From Doris montereyensis (taxonomy: Eukaryota; Mollusca; Gastropoda; Nudibranchia; Dorididae), in the NCBI GenBank assembly GCA_037039925.1, contig JAXRKP010000213.1, positions 113,501 through 177,500 of the forward strand: DNA of 64,000 nucleotides. The letters run 5' to 3'. Position numbers and translations under genes: made by a program. Below, piece by piece: positions 33,942 to 46,358 of this stretch (its first letter is position 1; each line of letters starts with the position of its first letter). The notes beneath the pieces are model-generated. The model saw only the letters and a list, made by a program, of their open reading frames with translations. It had not been told where the DNA came from and ran no database searches.

Positions 33942-34260
33942 CCCCATACACACATACACACACCTACACACGTTACACAAAGAGTAGCAACAACAACAAC
34001 AACAAAAAACTACAAAAAAATCCTCTTTTGGGGTTTTATTTCAGATTCTCGTCTTGCTCTTGTTATTCTTCTTGTTCTTGTTTTTGTTCTTTAAAAAAAA
34101 ACGAACCCTAACAAACAAACACAACAAAACTGCAAACACCCGCAAAAGAAAAAAAAAACAAAAAAACTAAAACAAAAACATCAACAACAACAATGAAGGG
34201 ACACAATAAAGCAAACATGAACAATAGAAAAAGAAGACTTCAACATTTCAACGTAACATT
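33087..34260. other. Sequence upstream of EIF3G, no supported gene
   Basis: The EIF3G promoter and 5' UTR must lie here (minus strand), but no core element can be named confidently. It contains a (CA)n tract (33905-33970) and an A-rich stretch (34085-34180). The 79-residue frame at 33201-33440 has no family motif. Confidence 0.5.
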
Positions 34261-34269
34261 TGTTCAGAT

Positions 34270-34670
34270 ATCTTCTATGTCTAGTTTTCCATTTGCCCTT
34301 GCATTCCATCATATTTTCTGTAAAATAGACCATTAGCCCTTGAATTCCATCATATTTTCTGTAGCATATACCATTAGCCCTTGCATTTCATCATATTTTA
34401 TTTAAAATAGACCATTAGCCCATGCATCCCATCATATTTCCTTAAAAATATACCATTAGCCCATGCATTCCATCATATTTTCTGTAAAATAGACCATTAA
34501 CCCTTGTATTCCATCATAATTATTTTCTTTAAAATAGACCCTTAGCGCTTGTATTCCATCGTATTTTCTGTAAAATGGACCATTAGCCCTTCCATTCCAT
34601 CATATTTTCTTTAAAATAAACTATTAGCCCTTGCATTCCATCAACTTTTCTGTAAACTAGAGAGATGAAT
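34270..34670. repeat. 41-bp minisatellite
   Basis: About ten copies of CCATTAGCCCTTGCATTCCA TCATATTTTCTGTAAAATAGA with substitutions and small indels. Confidence 0.95.
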
Positions 34671-34699
34671 ACAATAAAAATATGTAATACGTACCTAAA

Positions 34700-36042
34700 G
34701 TGATAAGCGACAATAATTCATGACAGCTCCACTAACCAAGGTGAAACAGACAACAATTAATGACAGCTCCACTAACCAGGTGAAACAGACAATAATTCAT
34801 GACAGCTCCACTAACCCATGACAGCTCCACTAACCAAGGTGAAACAGACAATAATTCATGACAGCTCCACTAACCATGACAGCTCCACTAACCAAGGTGA
34901 AACAGACAATAATTCATGACAGCTCCACTAACCCATGACAGCTCCACTAACCAAGGTGAAACAGACAATAATTCATGACAGCTCCACTAACCATGACAGC
35001 TCCACTAACCAAGGTGAAACAGACAATAATTCATGACAGCTCCACTAACCAAGGTGAAACAGACAATAATTCATGACAGCTCCATTAAACAAGGCGAAAC
35101 AGACAATAATTGATGACAGCTCCACTAACTAAGGTGAAACAGACAATAATTCATGACAGCTCCACTAACCCATGACAGCTCCACTAACCAAGGTGAAACA
35201 TACAATAATTCATGACAGCTCCGCTAACCAAGGTGAAACAGACAATAATTCATGACAGCTCCACTAACCAAAGTGAAACAGACAATACTTCATGACAGCT
35301 CCACTAACCAAGGTGAAACAGACAACAATTCATGACAGCTCCATTAACCAAGATGAAACAGACAATAATTCATGACAGCTCCTCTAACCAAGGTGAAGCA
35401 GACAATAATTGATGACAGCTCCATTAAACAAGGTGAAACAGACAATAATTCATGACAGTTCCACTAACCAAGGTGAAACAGACAACAATTCATGACAGCT
35501 CCACTAACCAAGGTGAAACAGACAATAATTCATGACAGTTCCACTAACCAAGGTGAAACAGACAATAATTCATGACAGCTCACTAACCTAGGTGAAACAG
35601 ACAATAATTCATGACAGCTCCACTAACCTAGGTGAAACAGACAATAATTCATGACAGCTCCACTAATCCATGACAGCTCCACTAACCAAGGTGAAACAGA
35701 CAATAATTGATGACAGCTCCACTAACCAAGGTGAAACAGACAACAATTCATGACAGCTCCACTAACCAAGGTGAAACAGACAATAAGTGATGACAGCTTC
35801 ACTAAGCAAGGTGAAACAGACGATAATTCATGACAGCTCCATTAATCAAAGTGAAACAGACAATAATTCATGAATACTCCACTTACCAAGGTAAAACAGA
35901 CAATAATTCATGACAGCTCCACAAACCAAGGTGGAACAGACAACAATTTATGACAGCTCCACTAACCAAGGTGAAACGGACAATAATTCATGACAGCTCC
36001 ACTAACCCATGACCGCTCCACTAACCAAGGTGAAACAGATAA
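34700..36042. repeat. 40-bp minisatellite, ~35 copies
   Basis: ACAATAATTCATGACAGCTC CACTAACCAAGGTGAAACAG in tandem. Several units have an internal duplication of CATGACAGCTCCACTAACC. The array ends against a hammerhead-like motif at 36045. Confidence 0.97.
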
Positions 36043-36044
36043 TA

Positions 36045-36078
36045 GTGACGTTTCGGGTATACCCCTTCGTCGGACAAA
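36045..36078 (-). other. Hammerhead-ribozyme-like core motif (copy 3)
   Basis: Minus strand: GTCCGACGAAGGGGTATACC CGAAACGTCAC. This is the best preserved of the three: CGACGA, a GGG/CCC stem II and GAAAC. The expected CTGACGA has one T-to-C change. Confidence 0.4.
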
Positions 36079-36693
36079 GAAGGATAGAAAATGAGCTGTT
36101 GTGTTGTCTGAGCTGGCCAATTGTCAGACACTTCAGAGGTGAAGACTAGAGAATGTCTTCTGTCACCCTTCCCCTTCCTCCTAGTAATTAATCGGATCAT
36201 AAAGACCACAACAAGAGTCAGGAACAACGGGATACAGTGGACACTCTGGACACAGCAGGCCGACCTTGACTTTTGCTGATGACCTAGCATTGTTCTCCCT
36301 CACAGATGCAGGATAAGACCACTCACATTGAGACAACATCAGCACGGATAGGGCTGAAGACCAAACAAGAGGAAGACAAAGCGGATAAAAATAAACAACA
36401 CAGTTAGTACCCCAGTCACAGTCGGTGAAAAGCCCTTCAGGGGAAGTAGACTGATTTGTGTACGTGGGAATCGTGGGTAACAAATAGAGGAGTACCGACG
36501 GAGATGTCGCAGCCAGGGTAAGAAAGGTCAGAGTAGCATTTATCATGTTCAAGAACATATGGGCCTCAAGAGATATACATATTAAGAGGGAGTGGGGGGG
36601 GGGGGGAGCGCTACCTAGAGTTTTGGGACCAAAATGTTGGCTTTTCTGTTCTTTGCATATTCGGGTAGAGTTAATGTTAAAAAAAAAGTCCAT
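36079..36693 (-). pseudogene. Degenerate coding-like stretch with hydrophobic segments
   Basis: A 170-codon minus frame includes MFLNMINATLTFLTLAATSP and CVVYFYPLCLPLVWSSALSV. After an apparent frameshift near 36250, a second frame has HCIPLFLTLVVVFMIRLITR RKGKGDRRHSLVFTSE. The pattern of hydrophobic segments followed by basic residues suggests a former membrane protein, but no family can be named. It runs up to the hammerhead-like motif, so a retroelement origin is also possible. Confidence 0.25.
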
Positions 36694-36744
36694 ATGACGT
36701 ATATTGTGTAGGTGAGGATAGATAAAAATAGTTAATATTTTGAC

Positions 36745-37600
36745 GAAAATTACTCTAATACCGACTGAGAAGATAGCACTGAAAACCCCTTTAGTGGCGG
36801 ATAATCGATAATGGCTACATCAATTATTTCGATTGGCTTTCTGGAACACCCCGCGTCGATTTTGTCTAGCACTAAATGATTTAATAGGTGGAGGCCAGCG
36901 TTGCGCATTGATGTATATGCAAACACGCGCACAAGTATAGGAATAGAGGAAAAAAATAACAACTGGTCATTTTGACTTCTGTTTTCACAGCGATGCACAT
37001 CTAAACATAGATTTACAATCCTCTTTACATTACTAACAATGCCATAGACTGTCGAAAGAGTAAGGGGGCTGCTACAAGAAGGGCAACCCGTCTGAAGCGA
37101 TTGCTTTATGTTATTTTTCTTTTAAATTCTGTACTTGCATCTTTCTCAAAATGCATTTTTTTTCACCCTAAAATTCTATCTACTCCGTTATTTACTGACC
37201 GATTTGTATAATATTTGGCATACATGTTCCTCTCGTCAATATCAATAGAATGTCTTGTAATTTTTCTTTATATTGTTTGTTAAAAAATGCTATTTTTGCA
37301 TATAAACGATATACGTTATTTTCAAAAATTCATTAAAAAAACTATCCAAAGTATTTAAAAAACACGATGTCGCTCTTTAGATATTGAATGGAAAAAACGA
37401 TCTGTAAAAGTTTTGAGCGATTTTATTCATAACTAGAAGAGGAGATAGATTTTGAAAATTGGGCCAAAGTCAAGATGGCGGCCGTTTGGACGCTACAAAC
37501 TTGTCAATGATATAGGATGACTATATTTAGACAGTTGCTCATATATATATATATATACTAAAATCAAAAACCTAACTCAAAAGCAAAGAAACAAATCACT
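36745..37600. mobile_element. Dispersed repeat, paired with 54815-55740 (copy 1)
   Basis: Shares with the second copy ACTGAGAAGAT..GCACTGAAA near the start, AAACACGCGCACAA, CTGTTTTCACAG, TAAGGGGGCTG.TACAAGAAG, GGCAACCC.TCTGAA and the block CAATGAT.TAGGATGACT near the end. About 850 bp, no coding frame, no clear TIR. Likely a non-autonomous transposon of unknown class. Confidence 0.65.
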
Positions 37601-37723
37601 TCCGGAGCCCAGATAAAGATGCATGGGATCAATAAATAGACTGGAATTCAGCAAGCAGCCCAGAACAGAGCGCGATAGCGGGTGTTATCGATGGCCTATG
37701 CTCATCTCAGAGCTATGTATTGT

Positions 37724-37975
37724 ATTTAAGTAAGTAAGTAAGTAAGTAAGTAAATAAGTAAGTAAGTAATTAAGTAAGTGAATGAGTGAGTAAGTAAGTA
37801 AGTAAGTAAGTAAGTAGGGAGTAAGTAAGTAAGTAAATAAGTAAGCAAGTAAGTAAGTAAGCAAGTAAGTAACTAAGTAAGTAAGCAAGCAAACAAGCAA
37901 TCAAACAAGCAAGCAAGTAAGTAAAGTAAGAAAGTAAGAAAGTAAGTAAGTAAGTAAGTAAAGTAAGAAGTAAGA

Positions 37976-38039
<64 letters not shown>

Positions 38040-38095
38040 GAGTAGTTAAGTAATAAGTAAATAAGTACTCGTAAGTAGGTAAGTATAATCAGATC
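37724..38095. repeat. (TAAG)n tetranucleotide tract
   Basis: About 370 bp of AAGT/TAAG repeats with AAGC and AAAG variants. The Leu/Thr/Tyr-rich frames on the minus strand are artefacts. Confidence 0.98.
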
Positions 38096-38468
38096 CTTGG
38101 CAAATTTCAAAACATTTGTACACAATCTCCTCCCTTACGTTGTAAAGAAAAAGAAAAAAAAAGGAAAAGAAAAATAGTTTACTAAACCTTTATTTAAGAA
38201 ATGAACTTTGTAGATAATTTTTGTTATTCTTTTCAAGTCAACGTGGGGAAGTTTTTTTGGTGAATGTCTTGATTTCTGAACATCGCTTATATGACCTCGT
38301 AATTATATTGCTGAGCATGTTTTACAGTTTAATAAACAAAAATATATTCGTCACTTTGTTGGTATTTTAAATACCGTAACATTCAATTTGTGAGATAATT
38401 TGGTTATTATACAGTTTCTCAAAGATGTGGAAAATCGCAATTTATAATTGTGCAAAAACGATCAAGTG

Positions 38469-38534
38469 CAGAGGTGTCAAACCAGTTTCCCGTGGGCCAC
38501 ATGCAGTTCTCGAAAACTCTGAGTCGGACCCACC
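38469..38534 (+). mobile_element. hAT-like terminus, truncated
   Basis: CAGAGGTGTCAAACCAGTTTC followed by GTGGGCCACATGCAG resembles the start of hAT/Charlie-family elements (CAGNGGTGTCAAAC). It runs into a SINE at ~38560 and no opposite end was identified. Confidence 0.45.
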
Positions 38535-38559
38535 AAACATTCATGGGTCTCAGTTACGG

Positions 38560-38872
38560 GGATTCTGTAGTCCAGAGGCAAGGTGTCGGTCTCTCAACCC
38601 GAAGGTTGTGAGGTTTAAGCCCTGCCGACGATTGAAAACATCTCTAGAGTTTATTTGAGTAAACTCTACCTCCCTGGTCCAGGTAGGTGGATCGGAAACC
38701 TAGTCCCCATCGGAGATGGACGATTAAAAGGAGGTCCTCTTTGCAAGTCGCAAAACTATGTGCACGTTAAAGATCCCTTGGATGTTTACAGGGCAGTCCG
38801 GGCAAATCATAAAATCCTACCCAAAACCCCGAGATAATCTTAGTTGTGGCTGTGGGTAAATCAAATCAAACA
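38560..38872 (+). mobile_element. tRNA-derived SINE, family A (copy 3)
   Basis: Plus-oriented and nearly full length: CTGTAGTCCAGAGGCAAGG head, GGAGGTCCTCTTTGCAAGTC, GGGCAGTCCGGGCAAATCAT, CCTACCCAAAACCCCGAGAT, ending GTGGGTAAATCAAATCAAAC. Confidence 0.85.
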
Positions 38873-40680
38873 AAAGATATCAGTTACAGCGAATACAATG
38901 GAGTGGAATCACCAAGATTAAAAAAAAAATTGCTATCTGCCTGAGCGATTTGCTACAAATATTATAGTAAGTTTTGGTTGAACCTAGATCTATTTAGTGA
39001 ACAATAATTTTCTCTCATGAAAACGATTAAATTTCGTGGGGAAATCAGGGTGGTTGACAAGCATCTGTCATCTTTGATGAAAACTGCACGGACATTTGAA
39101 TCTGATATGCAAATATTCGTTACTGAATATCGATGCCAAACATAAGGACAACGAAATAAAGACTAATTCACAGTTACCAGTAAACATTTTGTATAATTAT
39201 TACTCTATCTTCTTTATAGTTATATTCAATAATTATGTTTTTGTTGGAATGCAGTTGCCCTGTACAAGTCATTCTGACATAAGTTGTTGACTTTTTAAGC
39301 ATTTAAATAAAAATTACCTTTGATGATGCAACCCATAGGCATAGGCTACTCACGTTTTCTTATGTGGCTCTGGGTGCTATTTGAATTCGACCCCCCGCCC
39401 CCACTCCAGGCTAATCTTGTGCACACCAGTAAAATCTCAACAGGAATATAATCTATAAGAAGACCGTTTCGTGGGAGTCAACCTTTGTTCTAATTTCCGG
39501 TTGGGATCGCGACTACTGTCCATGAAAACAAACTCAACAGTAGCTGTTCCCTTGAAAGGGACAAACTTCCTCCTTTTACAAACCATCATTGTTGTATTTT
39601 AAACTTTGACTAGCAGCCTGCCAACATGACATTGATCGCACATATTATAATTGGCTAGCTCAGTTGAACCTGCAGATTTTTCTATGCGAGTATGGGTTCA
39701 AGAATAAGGTATAAGTCTGAGACGAATGTTGATCTGTTGAGGTGTCCAATTACTAATAAAAATAAGTAGCATCAGTAATAATTTGTTGGCAAAGCTACCT
39801 ATTCGACTCTGATAATTGTAGCATGCTATGGTTTATGTTAATGCAATAAATTTCATGTGTCATGACATTTTCAATGTTTTGAGTACATCAGAAGCTGAGG
39901 GATAGTTGTGAAATAGATCTAGATCTAGATCTTGATCTAGAGTGGTGTAATATAACTCTGGACTCTTGACTTTAGATAATCTAATATCACTGTCAGTAGG
40001 TGTGTTTACATGGTTCAACCTTCAGGGAAAGTGATAGATTTTATGAAAGGTAAATCTGTTATTATACAGCATCTATGCAGTGTTATAAAATTGTGGTGCA
40101 AATTTCACTGAAAATTAAGATAGGAATGTAGCCTAACACTAACACTGACTGTTATGATCAGTGACACTTGAACTTGAATTGTTCGTGTCAAGTAAACAGT
40201 CCGTTGTCTTGAGTCTCTCATCATGTCAGGTTGGCGGAAATGACTCAAACATGACTCATATAGTCCCTAGAAACTGCGGTTAACCTGAAAGTAACCTCTC
40301 AAAAACACTCTTTGTCTTTTTCCCCTACAAAAACTGAGTCCCAGCTTTGTAAAATTTCAGTTATGAATAAATATATGTCCCTTGGATTTGCTGGACTACA
40401 GAACTGGTTCTAAATTTTGTACACACTGTAGCTGGTTTGAAAATTATAAAATTTGAAATTAGCCTATAGATATACTCATATATTTATATATATTCAAATA
40501 CTAATTTGTGAGAATTTCACAGAAATCTGTTTTATATAAAGATCTAGGTCTATATCATTTCAAAATAGAAAATATTGAAATTTATTCACATAAAACCTTT
40601 TGTTTTCATAAAATCTGACAAAACTCAATTCTTGAGTATTATTGTCAGCGCGCATATATACATAAATTTAACCAAAAAAT
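38873..40680. other. Intergenic sequence with no recognised feature
   Basis: AT-rich. A short AGATCTAGATCTAGATC palindromic run lies at ~39915. The missing first exon of DENND1 could be here or further left, but no ATG with a matching phase-2 donor stood out. Confidence 0.5.
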
Positions 40681-40681
40681 A

Positions 40682-40909
40682 TTAATCCAATTTTGGTTTT
40701 AAAGTGATTCGTTTAATTCTTTTTTTAAAGTCTTCAGTGCTATTGCTGAGTTTATTTCCGTTGACAGTCCATTCCACAAGCTTACTGTACTTGGGGTAAA
40801 ATGAGTGCAGGTGGCAATCAATATGTGAAGATGGAACTATGTATGTTTGACAGCCTGACCTGGTTGTTCTTGTATTAAGTTTAAGACTTAGACCTAGAGC
40901 TACCTTCAA
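40682..40909 (-). mobile_element. LINE fragment, reverse-transcriptase C terminus
   Basis: The minus frame reads NTRTTRSGCQTYIVPSSHID, CHLHSFYPKYSKLVEWTVNG, NKLSNSTEDFKKRIKRI. The pattern QTY.VP.S..D...HSF.P...KLWN.LP...S.S...FK.RL is the end of the RT polypeptide in CR1/L2/Jockey-type retrotransposons. No RT core precedes it. Confidence 0.65.
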
Positions 40910-41131
40910 ATGAAAGTTTCTTTTATAAATTTAAAATATAAAAACATCTTGTAGCAGTATAATTCAAATTTCAAGCGATAGGGGTGAGTTGGGAAGTGAA
41001 GTTCACTATTGATCAGAACAAAAAAAGTAATTAAATCTTCCATCGCAGTCTGTGTCACTGAAGAGAAAAAAAAAACCTGTTGAAATAGAATTTAAGTTGG
41101 TTTTGAATTTTTAATGGTTTTTCTTTGACAG

Positions 41132-41196
41132 TGAGAAGCCAGAGAGGCTTTTTGAAGTCTTTCTTGAAATAGGAAAGCCTGACGGAACTAATGCTG
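41132..41196 (+). CDS. DENND1: DENND1 exon, start of the upstream DENN module
   Basis: Acceptor TTCTTTGACAG, donor GTAAGT. After a first base completing the previous codon it encodes EKPERLFEVFLEIGKPDGTN A plus one base. FEV(F/Y)(L/V)E(I/V) is the usual DENND1 N-terminal motif, normally only a few residues after the initiator. Confidence 0.88.
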
Positions 41197-44100
41197 GTAA
41201 GTCTTGTCCTACTTTTGAAGGAATTGAGAAAACTATGATTCATTGAAAGGTAAAGATCAATAAATAAAAAAAAAAAATTGAAAGTGCTTTCCAGGGAATC
41301 TTTTTTTTGCATGGCCATTTTTTATCATTGTGTAATATGCTGCAACTTTGATGGAAATCCATTCTTTATAAAGCATTTAAATTAAGAACATGATTTTTAA
41401 AATAAAATCTCCGGTAGATTATATTGGTCCATGCTGTTGTGTATACGTTTTCATCATAAAAGTAGGAATCTCCTTAGGATAAAGTCTGCAATTAAAAAGA
41501 AAAAAGTATTATTTATGTGACAAATTTCTAATTGTTAACTTTCAAATATATATAGATAAATGCCATGATAATCTATTATATAATTTTGAGGTAATCGTTC
41601 TTTGTGCGTGAAAGGCTCTGTTACTAGGCCATTTAGACTAGTAACCACATTTTGTATGTGGGTTCTAAATGATCCTAAGATCGTTTTCATTTGAAGAAGT
41701 TTTCTACCAGACGTGAGGTTCAAACAAGAATCTATAAAGTAATTGTTTTTTCCGTATTTACGTAGAATTTTGATTCACCTTAGCCGCCATTTTAAACAAG
41801 ATTTATATTTGAAAAGTTGGAATAGTATTGTTCACGCCTACCCGCGTAACCTTGAGTACTGACTGGATCTAATAATCATACTTGATATCATCTGGGGTAA
41901 AACATAATGTCTTTCTTTAATATAGTTAAATAGAGTATATAACTTGATGCTTTGACTCTATTTTGTCATTTAAGGTATAATTCAAACAAGTTACCTCAAT
42001 ACATACTCACCACATTTAAAAACACACCACTGGATTACTTCTCTTTGTATTTGAAACAGGTTTAAAAAATCGTTAAAATTTTCCTATATTTTCGTTCACA
42101 TTAAAAATCAATGTTTTTCTTAAAGTGCATTTGGATAAGAATGAACAAGCACAAAGACAAAGGATCGTCAATCAAAAAATATTTATTAAAACACCATACA
42201 AAAATGGGAAATAAGGATGAACCTTTCGATGAATTATCAACTCACATCAAATGCGTCTAACAACTTGTGTGGTCCTCTTTTGAGTGCAAACAAGCTTGAA
42301 TCCGCCTCCTCATTAGCCGACAGGTCTCTGTATGATTCTCTGTGGGATAGCTTGCCATTCCTCCTGCAGAGCGTGCTTCAATTCACAGATGGTGTTGTTC
42401 CCATGGTTGCTGTATGTGCGGCGTCCAAGCTCATCCCAGAGATGTTCTATGGTGACATATCTGGTGAATAGGACGGCCAGTCTAACAGGTCAAAGTTCTG
42501 TTGTCGAATAACGTCCATTGTGATACGGGCGGTGTGGGGGTGAGCATTGTTCTGCTGGAAAACAAGGTCTTGATACGCCTGTTGATACGCCTGGAAAGTT
42601 AGGATGACAATTGGCGTATTTATTTCATCCCGGTACACCTGGGCGATAACCAGTTCTTTAAACACATGTAGAGGTGTCTGATGATAGTAGCTGATGCCTC
42701 CCCCACAGGAACACTGCCTCCTACTTAGTGGTTTCACTCCATGACGCAATTTGGAGCAAATAGCTTTCCGCATCATCTCCGAACTCAAACACGTCCATCA
42801 GGGTGGAAACGTTAAATCAGCTCTCATCTGTAAAGAGAACTTAATTCCAGTAACATCCAATCCTTCCTTGATGCTGTGGGTGCAAGCTAGACGACGCTGG
42901 CGTTGCCGAAAGTTTAGAACAAGGTCCATGTATGCTCGGCAACGTTTAATCTTGCATTCTTTAATCTGTTGCTGATGGTATTTGGGTGCACACCAGGCCT
43001 CTATTGCCAACAATGGTGGTGGCTGTTTGGTATGCTGTTTGGAACCGATTGCGCAAGTGAGTAAGCACAATATGGCAGACCTGCGGTTGTGTTGTCACTC
43101 GTGGTTGTCCGCTCTGCTGTCGAGGTCAGACACTATCGGTGGCATCATGTCGTTGCAACAATCTTGAGATTGAAGTGTGGTGACAATTCACTTGTTTTGC
43201 AACTTTCCTGAACTTTTCTTGAACAAGTCCTATGGCGACATTACGCTTGACATGACTCAAAGTTAGCATCTTGTTTCAGTGCCAATTAGCAAATTAATGA
43301 AATGATGCTTTTTCAGTTCCGAATATGCTATACATTTACTGTGCACAGTATAAAAAACGTGATTTCTTTTGTTCAATTACCACATGATCTACATTGCGCA
43401 TGATGCGCACAAAAACTGGAGTGAGTAGAAGCTTATATCTTGAAGTTCACGAGAAGTTAGGATTAAAAAACATTGTCTCGCCGTTACAAAAGATATGGCC
43501 TTTATTATAGTGGTGTGTTTTTAAATGTGGTGAGTGTATATATATACAATGTGTTTTGATAATTTTTCAAATTTTCTTCTTTTAGCCATCATTCAGACTA
43601 ATATAGAGTATTATTTTTGATGTGGAAAATCTTGTTTTATTTACTTTTGCTACTTTTATTTAATGTAATTTGATGTATTTGTATTTTGATATTTTAGATG
43701 CGTTCATCATTCATCGGTTCCCTGAGGCCTACGATGACAAGGTGATCCTTTATTTTGTTTTTACTTAGATTTTGTTCTTGTTTGTTTCTTATTATAAAAG
43801 TATATATATATACATATGATTGAAATGATATGTCCTGCATATTTTATGGAAGGAAAATAGATGCAATGTCTTTTATGATAATGAAATTTAGGTAATTTCA
43901 AAAAGTTAAGTGAGCCATACCATGTAAAAGCAAAGGTCTCCCCCCCCCCCACCCAAAGCTTTTCCAAGTTGTCTACTCCTATTATGGTTTATGGTCGGCA
44001 CAGAATTATACTCCTATTATGGTTTATGGTCAGCATAAAATTATAAGACCAAGTTTTAATTGTTTTCTCTCTGTGGTCATTTCAGGAAACACTGATGATG

Positions 44101-46290
44101 ATTCCTAAGTTTGCGTACCCATGTGAAACAGATTCGTAAGTTGTTTTTTTTTAAATTTCTGTGGTGGCAAAGCTACACATTGTTTTCGCTAGTTGATTGT
44201 TTACCCACTTTTTGACTTATCATTGATTGCACCCATTGTCTCTAAACGTATCATTGATTTTCACCCATTGTCTCTAAACGTATCATTGATTTCCACTGTC
44301 TCGAATTGTATCATTGATTTTCACCCGTTGTCTCTAAACTTATCATTGATTTTCACCCTTTGTCTCTAAACATATCATTGATTTTTACCCGTTGTTTCTA
44401 AATGTATCATTGATTTTCATCCATTATCTCTTAATGTATCATTGCTATTCAACCGATGTTTCTAAACGTATCATTGATTTTCACCCGTTGTCTCTAAATT
44501 TATTATTGATGTTCACTCGTCTCTAAACTTATGATTGATTTTCACCCATTGTCTCTAAACTTATCATTGATTTTCACTCATTGTTTCTAAACTTTGTCAT
44601 TGATTGTCACCCTTTTTTCTAATCTTATCATTGATTTTCACCCGTTGTCTCTAAACTTGTCAGTGATTTCCACCAGTTGTCTCTAAACTTGTCATTGATT
44701 TTCACTCATTGTCTCTAAACTTGTCGTCATTGATTTTGACTGTCTGTTCGTTCCATAGCTCCAACGTGGACCATTTCACCTTTGTCCTGACAGACATTGA
44801 CGGCATGTTCCGGTTTGGCTATTGCCGGCATGCCACAGGACACCAGACATGCCTGTGTATATTGAGGTATGTGTTGATTTGTTTTCTTCTTTTCCTTCCT
44901 TTATTTTGTTTTGAAATCTTATCACTGTTTGATAATAATAGTTTTTGTTATTTCTATCACACACATCTCAGCTCATTGAAATAAAAGTTCCCTTGTTGAT
45001 TTTGATGTATTCACAAAGAGATTTGTTATATTTAGTGCGTGCACACTAGCATGGAGAATATGATTATATATATAATTTATGTTATGTTATATTATGCCAC
45101 ATTTCAATATTTTATATCAAATCAAATTATACTAAATTGAATTAAATTATGTTATATTATATTATATTATATTATATTATATTATATTATATTACATTAC
45201 ATTACATTACGTTACGTTATGTTATGTTATGTTATATTATATTATATTATATTATATTATATTATATTATATTATATTTTATTTCGTGTAACCTTGCCTC
45301 ACTGTCTGTCTTTACATACAATAATTTTTTTTCTGAGTTTGAGCTTGATTTTAACTCTGAACCCTGATTTTAACTCTGAACCCCTATTTAGAGTGTATAG
45401 GATTTTCATTGTATTTTTTACGGTCATAAAGAAACGTTTCAATAATTTCTCTCTGATCTTTTTCAACTGTATTCTACCAGTTGCTTGCCGTGGTGTGAAG
45501 TGTTTTTCAAGATGTTGGACCTCCTGGCAGAGATCACCAACCGCTCGGAGAACAACAGCGTCAACGATTTCCTCAAGGCCACGTACGCCCATGAAATCCC
45601 CTTACAAAATTCCAGTCACAATTGTGGCCAATGAGGACGTGAGTGGCAGTATTTCTCAAACCCGTTTGAATATTAAGATTTCTGGATTTATGAATGCGCT
45701 ATGAAGTTATTCATTGTCGTTGTGAATGTAGGCTTGAATAAATTGCCCTATGACTAACATACCCTCTAATTTTATCTAGTCTGTGTGCGTAAATCTTTGG
45801 TGTTGTGCAGGGGGACTTGGTAGTTCAGAGTGTCTGCCTCTCAACCCGAAAGGTAGTGGGTTCAAGCCCTGCCAATGGTTGAAAATTTTTCTTGATTTTT
45901 TTTTTTAGTAAAATCTGTCCCACTGGTCCAAGTAGGCGGATCGACTTAAAGACAAGCCCCACCCTCTTTCTGCATACCCAAAACAAGTAGTAGAAGCGGT
46001 CGACTTATACAATTAAAATCCTGCACTGAGAGATATTTTAGATCTTTTCTTCTAAGCGCCATCCGAAAGTTTGACCATACCTTACTTTGAAAGCACAATG
46101 GCGTTTTCCTCACAATGTTTAAGAAATGTAAATTAAGGAATGGTGAATGAATGATTTATGATAAGTTAATGAATGTGTATGAAGCTAAACTGATATGTCT
46201 ATAATTATTCTATCTTTTAAAATTAATTTTTTTTTTATGTATATTGTTTCACCGCACTATTTATTTTCCCACCTTTGAATTTTTGTATAC

Positions 46291-46358
<68 letters not shown>

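Noticed and set aside
34700..36042. CRISPR-like array
   Set aside because: Units are directly contiguous with no unique spacers, and the context is eukaryotic. It is a minisatellite.
37685..38125. Leu/Thr/Tyr repeat proteins on the minus strand
   Set aside because: Direct translation of the TAAG tetranucleotide tract.
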